DNA of 64,000 nucleotides from NCBI GenBank assembly GCA_902793195.1, contig CADBCS010000010.1, forward strand, positions 54,248-118,247, read 5' to 3'. Of the stretch, positions 37,171 to 45,505 are shown piece by piece (position 1 is the first letter of the stretch; the number at the start of each line of letters is the position of its first letter). The notes under the pieces are model-generated. The model saw only the letters and a program-made list of their open reading frames with translations. It searched no databases and had not been told where the DNA came from. Source of the stretch: an uncultured Coriobacteriaceae bacterium (GTDB taxonomy: Bacteria > Actinomycetota > Coriobacteriia > Coriobacteriales > Atopobiaceae). The translations under genes were made by a program, and so were the position numbers.

Positions 37171-37198
37171 GAAGGGTGACCCTTTTTGGCCACCCTTC
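37171..37198 (-). terminator. Intercistronic hairpin oppA/oppB
   Basis: 8-bp arms GAAGGGTG/CACCCTTC around a 12-nt loop. It probably stabilises oppA mRNA or partly ends transcription, so that oppA is made at higher level than oppBCDF. Confidence 0.55.
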
Positions 37199-37244
37199 AA
37201 TTTACACACTTGTGATGTGCGGCGCAGGTTATGTGCCGGCGTTC

Positions 37245-38903
37245 CTACATCTCGGCCTTGGCGAAGTCGCCCTTGGTCTGCGCGTCGTAGTAGAAGCTCT
37301 TGAGCTTGTCGGAACCAACCTGCATGTGGCTGTAGAACATGATGGGCACCACGGGCATGTCCTTGCCTACCATCGCATTGATCTCGCGATACTTAGCCTT
37401 GCGCTTGGCCTCGTCGGTAATCTGGCGTGCCTCGGCCAGACCCTTGTCGACCTCGGGGTTGTTGTACTTGGAGTAGTTGTTCTCGGAGGTGGAGAGGAAG
37501 ATGGGATACAGGAAGTTGTCCATCGTGGGATAGTCGGCGTTCCAGCCAAGGCGCGCAACCTGATAGGTGCCGTCACCCATGGCCTTGAGGTAGGCCGCCC
37601 ACTCCAGCGAGTCCTGCGTTACGTCGATGCCCACCGCCTCGAGGTCGCTCTGCACGATGGACATGAGGTCGCCGTGGCCGCCGTCGCTGTTGTACGAGAG
37701 CGTGATCTTGATGCCGCGCTTTCCATTGGCGTCTGCGGGGTACTTCTCGTCGAGCAGCTTGATGGCCGCCTCCTTGTCGTACTTGCAGAACTCCCACGCG
37801 TTGGAGGGATCCTCGTCGATGACGCGCGGGAAGATGCAGTCGGCTGCCACGCGGGTGCCCTCGAACAGGGTGTCGATGATGTTCTGGCGGTTGATAGCCA
37901 GAGAGATGGCCTGACGAATCACGGGATCCTTGAGGGTCTCGTCGTTTTGGTTGAGCAGCAGGTAGTACACGCCGGCCTCGGGGCCAGTGAGGGCCTGCTT
38001 GCCAGGGGTCACGGTGTAGCCGTCCTCTGAGAGGCCATACTTGCCCTCAATCTCGGCCATGCGGCCCGTGGGAACATCCACGAAGTCGATGTTGCCGGCC
38101 TCGAACTCACGGAACGCGGTCTCGGGATCCTTTTGGATGGAGAAGTAGATGCCGTCGATCTTGGCCTTCTCGCCGTAGTAGTCGTCGTTGCGCACGAGGT
38201 TGATGTACTGGTCGGCAACCCAGGAGCCGTCCATCTTGAAGGGGCCGTTGCCAATCGGGGCGGTGAGGAAGGAGTTGGGGTCGTCGATCGCGGCCTGCGG
38301 CACGGGCGCGAGCGCGGGATGTGCGCACACGTACGGGAAGTCGGCCATGGGGGCGGTGAGGGTCACCTTTAGGGTGTAGTCGTCAACGACCTCCACGCCG
38401 GTGAGCTCCTTGGCCTTGCCCTCGCTCATCTCCTTGGCGCCCTTAACGGGATCGAGGTGATATGCGATGACGGAAGGCTCGGGCATGGTGGAGTCGCAGA
38501 TGCGCTCCCAACCACGCTTGAAGCTCGCGGCGTCCACGGGGTCGCCGTTGTGGAACTTGGCACCCTTAACCAAATGGAACGTGAACTCGGTGGCGTCTGC
38601 GTTGGGCTCCCACTTCTCGGCGGCCTTGGGAACGACCTCCTGCTTGTCCCAGTCGAAGCCGCACAGCGCGTCAAACAGCGCGTGCTCCACCTGCGTGCCC
38701 TGCGTCTCCTGCGTGTTGTACGGGTCGATCGCAACGGGGTTGGAGATGTAGAACTTCAATACGTTGCCGCCAGCGGCAGCCATCGTGGCCTCGCTGCCCC
38801 CCTGGGCCGCACCATCGGTCTTCTTGCAGCCGGCAAGCGCGGCAAGTGCGCTTGCGGCCAGGCCACCCTGCAGGAACGAGCGGCGGTTCATGTTTAGTGA
38901 CAT
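37245..38903 (-). CDS. oppA: Peptide ABC transporter substrate-binding lipoprotein (OppA/DppA-like)
   Basis: A 552-residue family-5 solute-binding protein in the normal order, useful as the reference for the permuted one at 31099. Twin-arginine-type start NRRSFLQGG, lipobox ALAGC (Cys near 25), the N-terminal lobe beginning VLKFYISNPVAIDPYNTQ, and a C-terminal lobe ending with MFYSHMQVGSDKLKSF. It binds peptides outside and delivers them to OppBC. Peptide length preference cannot be read from sequence. AGAGAGGA precedes the ATG. Confidence 0.9.
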   Translation of the reverse strand: MSLNMNRRSFLQGGLAASALAALAGCKKTDGAAQGGSEATMAAAGGNVLKFYISNPVAIDPYNTQETQGTQVEHALFDALCGFDWDKQEVVPKAAEKWEPNADATEFTFHLVKGAKFHNGDPVDAASFKRGWERICDSTMPEPSVIAYHLDPVKGAKEMSEGKAKELTGVEVVDDYTLKVTLTAPMADFPYVCAHPALAPVPQAAIDDPNSFLTAPIGNGPFKMDGSWVADQYINLVRNDDYYGEKAKIDGIYFSIQKDPETAFREFEAGNIDFVDVPTGRMAEIEGKYGLSEDGYTVTPGKQALTGPEAGVYYLLLNQNDETLKDPVIRQAISLAINRQNIIDTLFEGTRVAADCIFPRVIDEDPSNAWEFCKYDKEAAIKLLDEKYPADANGKRGIKITLSYNSDGGHGDLMSIVQSDLEAVGIDVTQDSLEWAAYLKAMGDGTYQVARLGWNADYPTMDNFLYPIFLSTSENNYSKYNNPEVDKGLAEARQITDEAKRKAKYREINAMVGKDMPVVPIMFYSHMQVGSDKLKSFYYDAQTKGDFAKAEM

Positions 38904-39086
38904 AGCAATCCTCTCTCTACGTGACACTAATATGCACGGTTCCCTATTTTCTCGCATGGAGTTTATATTGCAACCGTCTTGCGACAAACGCGCGATTTGT
39001 CATGGCTAGAGGTTGCGTTACAAACGCAACAACCCCCAGCGCGTGTCGCCAGGGGCTGATGATTGCGAATCTGTTGTGAGATCAGG

Positions 39087-39344
39087 CTACATGCCAGCGA
39101 TGGTTCCGACCGGGAACGTTAGAGCCATTACACATATGCATATGCCAAAGATTACGGCAAAGATAATGGTTAACCGGTCGAGGTTGCGCTCCCAAATGCC
39201 GGAGCCGGCAGTGGCGTTGTACATGGACGACGCGATCATGTCCGACACGCCCGTACCCTTGCCGGAGTGCATGAGGATGAGGATAACGGTGAAGATGGCC
39301 GAGATGGTCATGATGACGAGCAAAGCGATATCGAGAGGTCTCAC
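39087..39344 (-). CDS. secG: Preprotein translocase subunit SecG
   Basis: An 85-residue protein with two membrane helices and the SecG hallmark MHSGKGTGVSDM between them (usual form 'LQSGKGxGL'). It assists SecYEG. It starts with GTG after AAGGAGT. Its place at the end of the gap-pgk-tpiA operon is typical of Gram-positive bacteria. Confidence 0.92.
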   Translation of the reverse strand: MRPLDIALLVIMTISAIFTVILILMHSGKGTGVSDMIASSMYNATAGSGIWERNLDRLTIIFAVIFGICICVMALTFPVGTIAGM

Positions 39345-39447
39345 GTTGAGGACTCCTTATTTGTTGCCAATACAAGCAAGGCACGAGTCTAGCACAAATT
39401 ATCCATGATTGGCAAGAGTTTTGAGAAAAGGAGCCAAAGCCGTTATC

Positions 39448-40014
39448 TCAGGCGAGGTCCCCCTCGCCGCGGGTGAGGGAAATCGTGGCCGAATCCGTTT
39501 GGAGGAGAGGCTGCTCCGCATCGTCATCCGCAACGAAGAGGCTCCACTCCCCCAGCGCAATCTGCCACCCCGACCTTCCGTCGAGCTCGGCACGCGAGAT
39601 ATCGTTGTCTGCGATGGTGTGGTTCATCTCCGTGCCCTGTCCATTGCCGCTCAGCGCATAGAACTCCTCGCCCTCGAACACATAGGCCAAAGGCATCTGC
39701 TCGTCGACCTCAGACTCGTTCTCGGTGCTCACCCACCATCCCTGCAGGCTATCCAGCACCTCGACGCCCGTCTGCTCGGACTGTACTGGCGTCGATTCGG
39801 CGGGATCCACTTCGGGAACGGCATCGATTTGCTGCTGGTCCACCACAACTTCCTCCTGTGCGGGCTTCTTGTCATCCTGTGCCCACTTTGTCTTGCGGGC
39901 GGTACCCATGATCACCACGGTTGCCACCGCGACCAGCAAAGCTACGACGCCCACGACTATGGGAACGACGGGATTTGCGGAACGTTCCGATTTTTCCTTT
40001 GCGCGATCTTCCAT
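39448..40014 (-). CDS. Hypothetical membrane-anchored protein in the glycolytic operon
   Basis: A 188-residue protein, not recognised. A basic start, one membrane helix (about 16-36), an acidic Gln/Glu/Val linker, then a beta-rich C-terminal domain (about 83-188) with several Trp and alternating hydrophobic strands that could be a small lipocalin-like barrel. There is a GGGG site before the ATG. It lies between a terminator after tpiA and secG. Confidence 0.65.
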   Translation of the reverse strand: MEDRAKEKSERSANPVVPIVVGVVALLVAVATVVIMGTARKTKWAQDDKKPAQEEVVVDQQQIDAVPEVDPAESTPVQSEQTGVEVLDSLQGWWVSTENESEVDEQMPLAYVFEGEEFYALSGNGQGTEMNHTIADNDISRAELDGRSGWQIALGEWSLFVADDDAEQPLLQTDSATISLTRGEGDLA

Positions 40015-40033
40015 GATGTCCCCTCTCTCTAGA

Positions 40034-40060
40034 AAAGGCCCGGGCCGAAGCCCGGGCCTA
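40034..40060 (-). terminator. Terminator after tpiA
   Basis: 10-bp arms AGGCCCGGGC/GCCCGGGCCT with a CGAA tetraloop, followed by TTTCT on the minus strand. Confidence 0.8.
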
Positions 40061-40083
40061 TCAGACGCTGTGTGCTAAAAGAC

Positions 40084-40849
40084 TTACGCCATAGCGGAGC
40101 GAACCATGTCGGCAAAGCCGTCGGCCTTGAGGGAAGCGCCGCCCACGAGGGCGCCGTCCACGTCTTCCTTCTCCAGGAAGCCGGCGATGTTGCGGGTTGG
40201 CGGAGCCGCCGTACAGAACGCGGATGCCCGCTGCCGTCTCCTCGCCGAAGATCTCGATGAGGGTCTGGCGGATGGCGCCGCAGACTTCCTGCGCGTCATC
40301 GGCGGTCGCGGTCTTGCCGGTGCCGATGGCCCAAATGGGCTCATAGGCGATGACGTACTTGGCGGGGTCGTCGATCGTCAGGCCAGCGGTGTCCTTCTTT
40401 ATCTGGTCAACGACGAACTCCACGTGCGTGCCGGCCTCGCGGATCTCGAGGGACTCGCCGCAGCAGGAGATGGGGATGATCCCGTGAGCCATGAGGGCCT
40501 TTGCCTTCTTGTTGATGTCCTCGTCGGTCTCGCCAAAGTAGTCGCGGCGCTCGGAGTGACCGATGATGCAGTGCGTGGCACCAATGGCCTCGAGCATGTT
40601 GGGAGCGGTCTCGCCGGTGTAGGCGCCGGCCTCCTCCCAGTTCACGTTCTGAGCGGAAAGGGCAAACGCGGCCTTCTCCTGCTCGATGACCTGGGCAACG
40701 CCCTTGAGGTCAACGGTCGGCGGGGCGACGACGACGTCGACGTCACCAGTGCCGTCCTTCAGTTCGGCGGCAAGCCCGGTTGCGAGCTCGACGGCCTCGG
40801 AAAAGGTCTTGTTCATCTTCCAGTTACCAGCAATCATCCTTTTACGCAT
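40084..40849 (-). pseudogene. tpiA: Triosephosphate isomerase, frameshifted near its 3' end
   Basis: The reading frame from 40849 gives a normal TIM start (MRKRMIAGNWKMNK), catalytic His in IIGHSERR and Glu in AYEPIWAIGTGK, up to VLYGGSANP. At about 40192 the frame must shift: AACCCG is followed by a single C before AAC ATC, and the true end (NIAGFLEKEDVDGALVGGASLKA to the stop at 40084) lies in another frame. Two bases are missing, or one is extra. Without the shift the product has a scrambled end. Since TIM is central to glycolysis and everything else is intact, a sequencing error is likely, but a real mutation is possible. The start overlaps pgk by 8 nt. Confidence 0.85.
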
Positions 40850-42032
40850 CGAGAAGCGCCTCCACTCCAGGAAGAGCCTTACCCTCGACGAGCTCCATGG
40901 AAGCGCCACCACCGGTGGAGATCCAGCTCATCTTGTCGGCCAGGCCAAACTTGTTAATAGCTGCGACGGAGTCGCCGCCGCCAATGATCGACGTGCAGTC
41001 GGAGTCGGCGATGGCCTCGGCCACAGCCTGGGTTCCGTGTGCGAACTGCTCGATCTCGAATACGCCCATGGGGCCATTCCAGAACACGGTCTTTGCCGCC
41101 TTGACGGCGTCGCAATACAGCTTCTCGGTCTCGGGGCCGATATCCATGCCCATCATGTCGTCGGGAATCGAATCGGAGGCGACGACTACGCCCTCGGCGT
41201 CCTCGCCAAAGTGGTCGGCAACGATGTTGTCCACGGGCAGCAGGATCTGGCAGCCCTTCTCCTCGGCCTTCTTGAGCATCTCGCCAGCGCGCTCGATCCA
41301 GTCGGGCTCCTGGAGGGACTTGCCCACGCTGTAGCCCTTGGCCAGGAAGAACGTGTAGGCCATGCCGCCACCGATGATGAGGGTGTTGGCGGACTCGATG
41401 AGGTTCTCGAGCACGCCAATCTTGGACGAGACCTTCGAGCCGCCGACGACGGCGACGAACGGACGCTCGGGATCGGCGAAGATGCCGGTGAGGGTGTCAA
41501 CTTCCTTCTCGAGCAGGAAGCCGGCCACTGCCGGGATGAACTCGGCGGCGCCCACGACGGAGCCCTGTGCGCGGTGCGCGGTGCCAAAGGCGTCGAGCAC
41601 GAAGATGTCGGCGTAGGAAGCGAATTTCTTTGCGACCTCGGGGTCGTTCTTCTTCTCGGCCTTGAGGAAGCGGACGTTCTCGAGCACGAGGATGTCGCCG
41701 GGCTTGACGGCGGCGCAGGCCTCGGCGGCCTCGTCACCATAGGTATCGGCAACGAACTTGACGTCGTAGCCCGTGAGCTCGGCCAGCTTGTCGGCGGCAG
41801 GCTTGAGGGTAAGGGCGGGCTCGGCACCGTCGCCCTTGGGACGACCAAGGTGGCTCATGAGGATGATGCCAGCGTTGTGCTCCTTGAGATACTGGATGGT
41901 GGGGATTGCCGCGCGGACACGGGTGTCGTCGGTAACGACGCCATCCTTTAGAGGCACATTGAAGTCAACGCGCATGAGAACTTTCTTGCCGTCGACGTCG
42001 ATGTCCCGCACGGTCTTCTTGGTAAAGGCCAT
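40842..42032 (-). CDS. pgk: Phosphoglycerate kinase
   Basis: A 396-residue enzyme making ATP from 1,3-bisphosphoglycerate. Diagnostic MRVDFNVPLKDG, MSHLGRPKG, VGGSKVSSKIGVL and GGGDSVAAI motifs are present; length is normal. AGGAGTG precedes the ATG. It lies between gap (104 nt upstream, with a hairpin between) and tpiA (8-nt overlap). Confidence 0.96.
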   Translation of the reverse strand: MAFTKKTVRDIDVDGKKVLMRVDFNVPLKDGVVTDDTRVRAAIPTIQYLKEHNAGIILMSHLGRPKGDGAEPALTLKPAADKLAELTGYDVKFVADTYGDEAAEACAAVKPGDILVLENVRFLKAEKKNDPEVAKKFASYADIFVLDAFGTAHRAQGSVVGAAEFIPAVAGFLLEKEVDTLTGIFADPERPFVAVVGGSKVSSKIGVLENLIESANTLIIGGGMAYTFFLAKGYSVGKSLQEPDWIERAGEMLKKAEEKGCQILLPVDNIVADHFGEDAEGVVVASDSIPDDMMGMDIGPETEKLYCDAVKAAKTVFWNGPMGVFEIEQFAHGTQAVAEAIADSDCTSIIGGGDSVAAINKFGLADKMSWISTGGGASMELVEGKALPGVEALLDA

Positions 42033-42080
42033 GGGAATCACTCCTTCGCTTACTAACGGAACGGAACGTACAATAGAAAA

Positions 42081-42115
42081 GGGCGCGGCGCGGCCCGAGA
42101 GCTGCACCGCGCCCC
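42081..42115 (-). terminator. Hairpin between gap and pgk
   Basis: GGGCGCGG/CCGCGCCC arms around a long loop, followed on the minus strand by TTTTCTATT. It could reduce transcription from gap into pgk, or protect gap mRNA. Confidence 0.55.
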
Positions 42116-42136
42116 ATTTCCCTAGGGAAGTGCCGA

Positions 42137-43159
42137 CTAGGCGACGAACTTCTCGAAGTACTTGATGGTGCGGACCATCTGGGAGGTGTAGGAGTTCTCG
42201 TTGTCGTACCAGGAGACGACCTGGACCAGGTACTCGTCGTCGGAGACCTGCGACACCATGGTCTGGGTGGCGTCGAACAGCGAGCCATACATCATGCCGA
42301 CGATGTCGGAGGAGACGATCTCGTCCTCGTTGTAGCCGAAGGACTCGTTGGCCTGGGCCTTCATAGCGGCGTTGATGGCGTCAACGGTGACCTCCTTGTC
42401 GGTCTTGATGACCGCGAACAGAAGGGTGGTCGAGCCGGTGGGCGTCGGGACGCGCTGGGCGGCGCCGATGAGCTTGCCGTTGAGCTCGGGGATGACCAAG
42501 CCGATGGCCTTGGCAGCACCGGTGCTGTTGGGGACGATGTTGACCGCGCCGGCGCGGGCACGACGGAGGTCGCCCTTGCGCTGGGGGCCGTCGAGGATCA
42601 TCTGGTCGCCGGTGTAGGCGTGGATGGTCGCCATGATGCCGCTCTGGATGGGCGCGAAGTCGTTGAGCGCCTTGGCCATGGGAGCGAGGCAATTGGTGGT
42701 GCAGGAGGCGGCGGAGATGATGTCGTCGTCAGCGGTCAGCGTCTCGTGGTTGACGTTGTAGACGATGGTGGGAAGATCGTTGCCCGCGGGAGCGGAGATG
42801 ACGACCTTCTTGGCGCCGGCCTTGATGTGGGCGGCAGCCTTGTCCTTAGCGGTGAAGAAGCCGGTGCACTCGAGCACAACGTCAACACCGAGCTCGCCCC
42901 AGGGCAGCTCCTCGGGGTTGGGCTTCGCATAAATGGTGATTTCCTTGCCATCAACGGTAATGGAGTTCTCGCCGGCGACGACCTCATGCTCGCGAGCATA
43001 GTTGCCCTGGGAGGAGTCATACTTCAGAAGGTGCGCGAGCATCTTGGGGGAGGTGAGGTCGTTGATAGCGACGATCTCGGAGCCCTCATGACCGAACATC
43101 TGACGGAAAGCCAAGCGGCCGATGCGGCCAAAACCGTTGATAGCAACCTTAACTGCCAT
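42137..43159 (-). CDS. gap: Glyceraldehyde-3-phosphate dehydrogenase, type I
   Basis: A 340-residue NAD-dependent enzyme. The Rossmann start [11 protein letters not shown], the catalytic Cys in [12 protein letters not shown] and the ending [16 protein letters not shown] are all canonical. AAAGGAG precedes the ATG at 43159. It is the first gene of the glycolytic operon, with a strong -10 element 66-71 nt upstream. Confidence 0.96.
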   Translation of the reverse strand: MAVKVAINGFGRIGRLAFRQMFGHEGSEIVAINDLTSPKMLAHLLKYDSSQGNYAREHEVVAGENSITVDGKEITIYAKPNPEELPWGELGVDVVLECTGFFTAKDKAAAHIKAGAKKVVISAPAGNDLPTIVYNVNHETLTADDDIISAASCTTNCLAPMAKALNDFAPIQSGIMATIHAYTGDQMILDGPQRKGDLRRARAGAVNIVPNSTGAAKAIGLVIPELNGKLIGAAQRVPTPTGSTTLLFAVIKTDKEVTVDAINAAMKAQANESFGYNEDEIVSSDIVGMMYGSLFDATQTMVSQVSDDEYLVQVVSWYDNENSYTSQMVRTIKYFEKFVA

Positions 43160-43224
43160 ATTTTCTCCTTTCGTGAGGTTGTCGAGGCACATCCCCGATA
43201 CAACCAAACTAACCACTGATGGCG

Positions 43225-43230
43225 ATTATA
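43225..43230 (-). promoter_or_regulatory. Probable -10 element of the gap operon
   Basis: A perfect TATAAT on the minus strand, 66 nt before the gap start. No good -35 hexamer was found 16-18 nt upstream. Confidence 0.5.
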
Positions 43231-43378
43231 CCCTCGCCCGAATTTGAATGCCGCTCGTCTCCGTGAGCGTTACGAATAGCGGCGTGAGTTGGTTTCCATC
43301 ACAAAACCTACAATCGCGAGCGGCATGCGGCATGTCCGATGAAACCATGCAGGGGACCGCTAGCCACACGTGGGGAAC

Positions 43379-44305
43379 CTACGATTCCTGGCTCATCTGC
43401 TGCAGGCGAAGCACGCGATGGTACATGGCCGACTTGGACGCGGGCGGGTCGCAGAGCCTCCCAAGCTCTGCCAGCGACATCTCGGGGTGCTGCCTGCGGA
43501 GCACGCAGAACTCACGCAGGGCGGGCGGCAGCGTATCGAGTCCCAACGTCTCGCTCACCCGCGAGACCAGATGCAGCTGGTCGGCACCGGATCGCGACGA
43601 ACGCCGCTCGTTGGCGAGCTCGGCGTTGACGCGACGGTTGACATCGTTCTTCACGCTCTTGAGCTGGCGCACCCGCTCGACCGCACGCGACGACCTCGTG
43701 GCGCCCATGTCGGTGAGAAGCTTGCGGACGTCCTCGAAGCTCTTAAGATACACGGCATAGGATCCCCTTCGCCTGTTGAGACGCGCATGGACGCCCATCC
43801 TGTCCACCAGGCCCACTATGTCGTGCGCGAAGTCCTCGCCCGACACGGCAATCTCGAGGTGGAAGTCGCCTCGCGGATCGGCGACGAATCCTCCCGCCAT
43901 GAAGGCGCCGCGCACGAAGGAGCACACGGCCTCGTCGGTCGTGAGCAGGTGCTCGGGCACGCCCGAGGCAAGTCCCCTACCCGGGACGAGGATGCCCAGC
44001 GTAACCAGATCGTCGCCCAGACGCTCCTGCTCGGGTATCTCGATGAGGTAGTTGCGGGTCTTGCGCTGCACCGACTTGCGCACCGTGAGCATCGTCTGGA
44101 GGTCGAGGTAGTTATGCACGAGGCGCATGGCCGTGCGGGCAACCGACCCCGTCTCGGTCGCGATGCGAATGGAGTAGCGGCCCGTGCCGCGAAACGACAG
44201 CGTACCGCACACGCGCATGAGCGCCGAGAGCTCTGCGAGGGCGCATGTGACGTCGTCCCCATCGATGCGGGACAGCTCGTCCTTTACTTCGGCGGTAAAC
44301 GACAT
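43379..44305 (-). CDS. whiA: DNA-binding protein WhiA
   Basis: A 308-residue protein with the WhiA layout: an N-terminal pair of homing-endonuclease-like repeats (RGAFMAGGFVADPRG in the second) and a C-terminal helix-turn-helix (about 225-308). In actinobacteria it controls cell division genes with WhiB; in others it affects chromosome segregation. It starts 12 nt after rapZ. yvcK, which normally lies between these two genes, is absent. Confidence 0.93.
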   Translation of the reverse strand: MSFTAEVKDELSRIDGDDVTCALAELSALMRVCGTLSFRGTGRYSIRIATETGSVARTAMRLVHNYLDLQTMLTVRKSVQRKTRNYLIEIPEQERLGDDLVTLGILVPGRGLASGVPEHLLTTDEAVCSFVRGAFMAGGFVADPRGDFHLEIAVSGEDFAHDIVGLVDRMGVHARLNRRRGSYAVYLKSFEDVRKLLTDMGATRSSRAVERVRQLKSVKNDVNRRVNAELANERRSSRSGADQLHLVSRVSETLGLDTLPPALREFCVLRRQHPEMSLAELGRLCDPPASKSAMYHRVLRLQQMSQES

Positions 44306-44317
44306 CGCAAACCGCCG

Positions 44318-45235
44318 CTACGTTGCCTTGCGCTCGGCACGCGCCAGGTCGCGATGGCTCGTGAGCACGTGGTAGCCCTCTTTGAGCAGGTACGTCGCCG
44401 TTGCCTCCGCGATGGCCACCGAGCGGTGCTGCCCACCAGAGCAGCCCACGCCAACCGACAGGCGGCTCTTCCCCTCGGCCACGTAGCCGGGCATTACGGC
44501 GTCGAGCAGGCTCGTCCACCGGTCGAGGAAGACCTGCGTCTGCGGATGATCTATAACGAAGTCGCGCACCAGGGGGTCTCGCCCGGTGAGCGGGCGCATG
44601 CTCGGGTCCCAGTACGGGTTGGGCAGGAAGCGCACGTCGATGATGATGTCGGCCTCCTCGGGCATGCCGTACTTGTAGCCAAACGAGAACACGTGCACCT
44701 CCATGAGCTGCTGCTCGGTGAGATGGGTAAACTCGCTCAGCAGCCGCGAGCGAAGCTGCTTGGGCTTGAGGCTGGTCGTGTCGATGGTGAGCGTGGCCCG
44801 GTCGCGCATGCCCTGAAGGTGAAAGCGTTCGCGCCGGATGGCATCGATCGTGGTCTCGCCCTCGCGTGCGATGGGATGCGGACGACGGTTGAGCGCGTAC
44901 CGCGAGAGCAGCGCCTCGTCGGACGCCTCGAGGAACAGAATTCCGTAGGAGAACTCGTGCGCCTCCAAGGCCTCGAGCGCATTGTCCAGCTCCTCAAAGA
45001 GACCTTGGCTACGCAAGTCACACACCACGGCGAGGTGACGGCCGACGCCCGACGACAGGCCGCCCATCTGTGCGACGGCCAAGATGAGACTGGGCGGCAG
45101 GTTGTCGATGACGTAGTAACCCAGGTCCTCGAAGGTGTGCATTGCCTCGGTGCGTCCGGCACCGGACATGCCCGTAATCACGATGACGTCGGGGCTGTTG
45201 AGTACCGACTCGTGCACATGCGGGCCCTCTTGCAT
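44318..45235 (-). CDS. rapZ: RapZ/YvcJ nucleotide-binding protein
   Basis: A 305-residue P-loop protein with Walker A GMSGAGRT, the Arg version common in actinobacteria, and the C-terminal GCSGGQHRSVAIAE motif. In enterobacteria RapZ steers GlmZ RNA decay and amino-sugar synthesis; in Gram-positives its job is less clear. GAGAGGAG lies just before the ATG at 45235, so this start is preferred over one at 45259. Confidence 0.93.
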   Translation of the reverse strand: MQEGPHVHESVLNSPDVIVITGMSGAGRTEAMHTFEDLGYYVIDNLPPSLILAVAQMGGLSSGVGRHLAVVCDLRSQGLFEELDNALEALEAHEFSYGILFLEASDEALLSRYALNRRPHPIAREGETTIDAIRRERFHLQGMRDRATLTIDTTSLKPKQLRSRLLSEFTHLTEQQLMEVHVFSFGYKYGMPEEADIIIDVRFLPNPYWDPSMRPLTGRDPLVRDFVIDHPQTQVFLDRWTSLLDAVMPGYVAEGKSRLSVGVGCSGGQHRSVAIAEATATYLLKEGYHVLTSHRDLARAERKAT

Positions 45236-45330
45236 GCGATTCTCCTCTCGCGTGGGCATCTTGCACCTCTAGCATACCGCTTTTGGTCTGCGAAGGGGCG
45301 CCGGTCGCGGGAGTGGCTGGGATGTGGCAG

Positions 45331-45440
45331 GGCGCGCACTATTTCGTGACAAAAGTAGTCCCTGCCACGCGCGATTTGGCGCCATGCGGAGTCCGGCACG
45401 CACAATTTCGTGACAAAAGCAGTCCCTGCCATGCGCGATT
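45331..45440. repeat. Imperfect direct repeat, 2 x 46 bp
   Basis: Copies at 45331-45376 and 45395-45440 differ at 4 of 46 positions. Each contains TTTCGTGACAAAAG and CAGTCCCTGCCA or AGTCCCTGCCAC. In the first copy GTGGCAGGG and CCCTGCCAC form an inverted pair. The element ATCGTACGCGGT also occurs twice just beyond. It lies between rapZ and uvrC. Confidence 0.8.
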
Positions 45441-45505
45441 CTCGCACAGAATCGTACGCGGTAGGAACCGAACTTGTCGCGATATCGTACGCGGTGCCCC
45501 GCTGC

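Noticed and set aside
45331..45440. Repeat pair as a minimal CRISPR
   Set aside because: Only two copies with an 18-bp interval and four mismatches; no cas genes.
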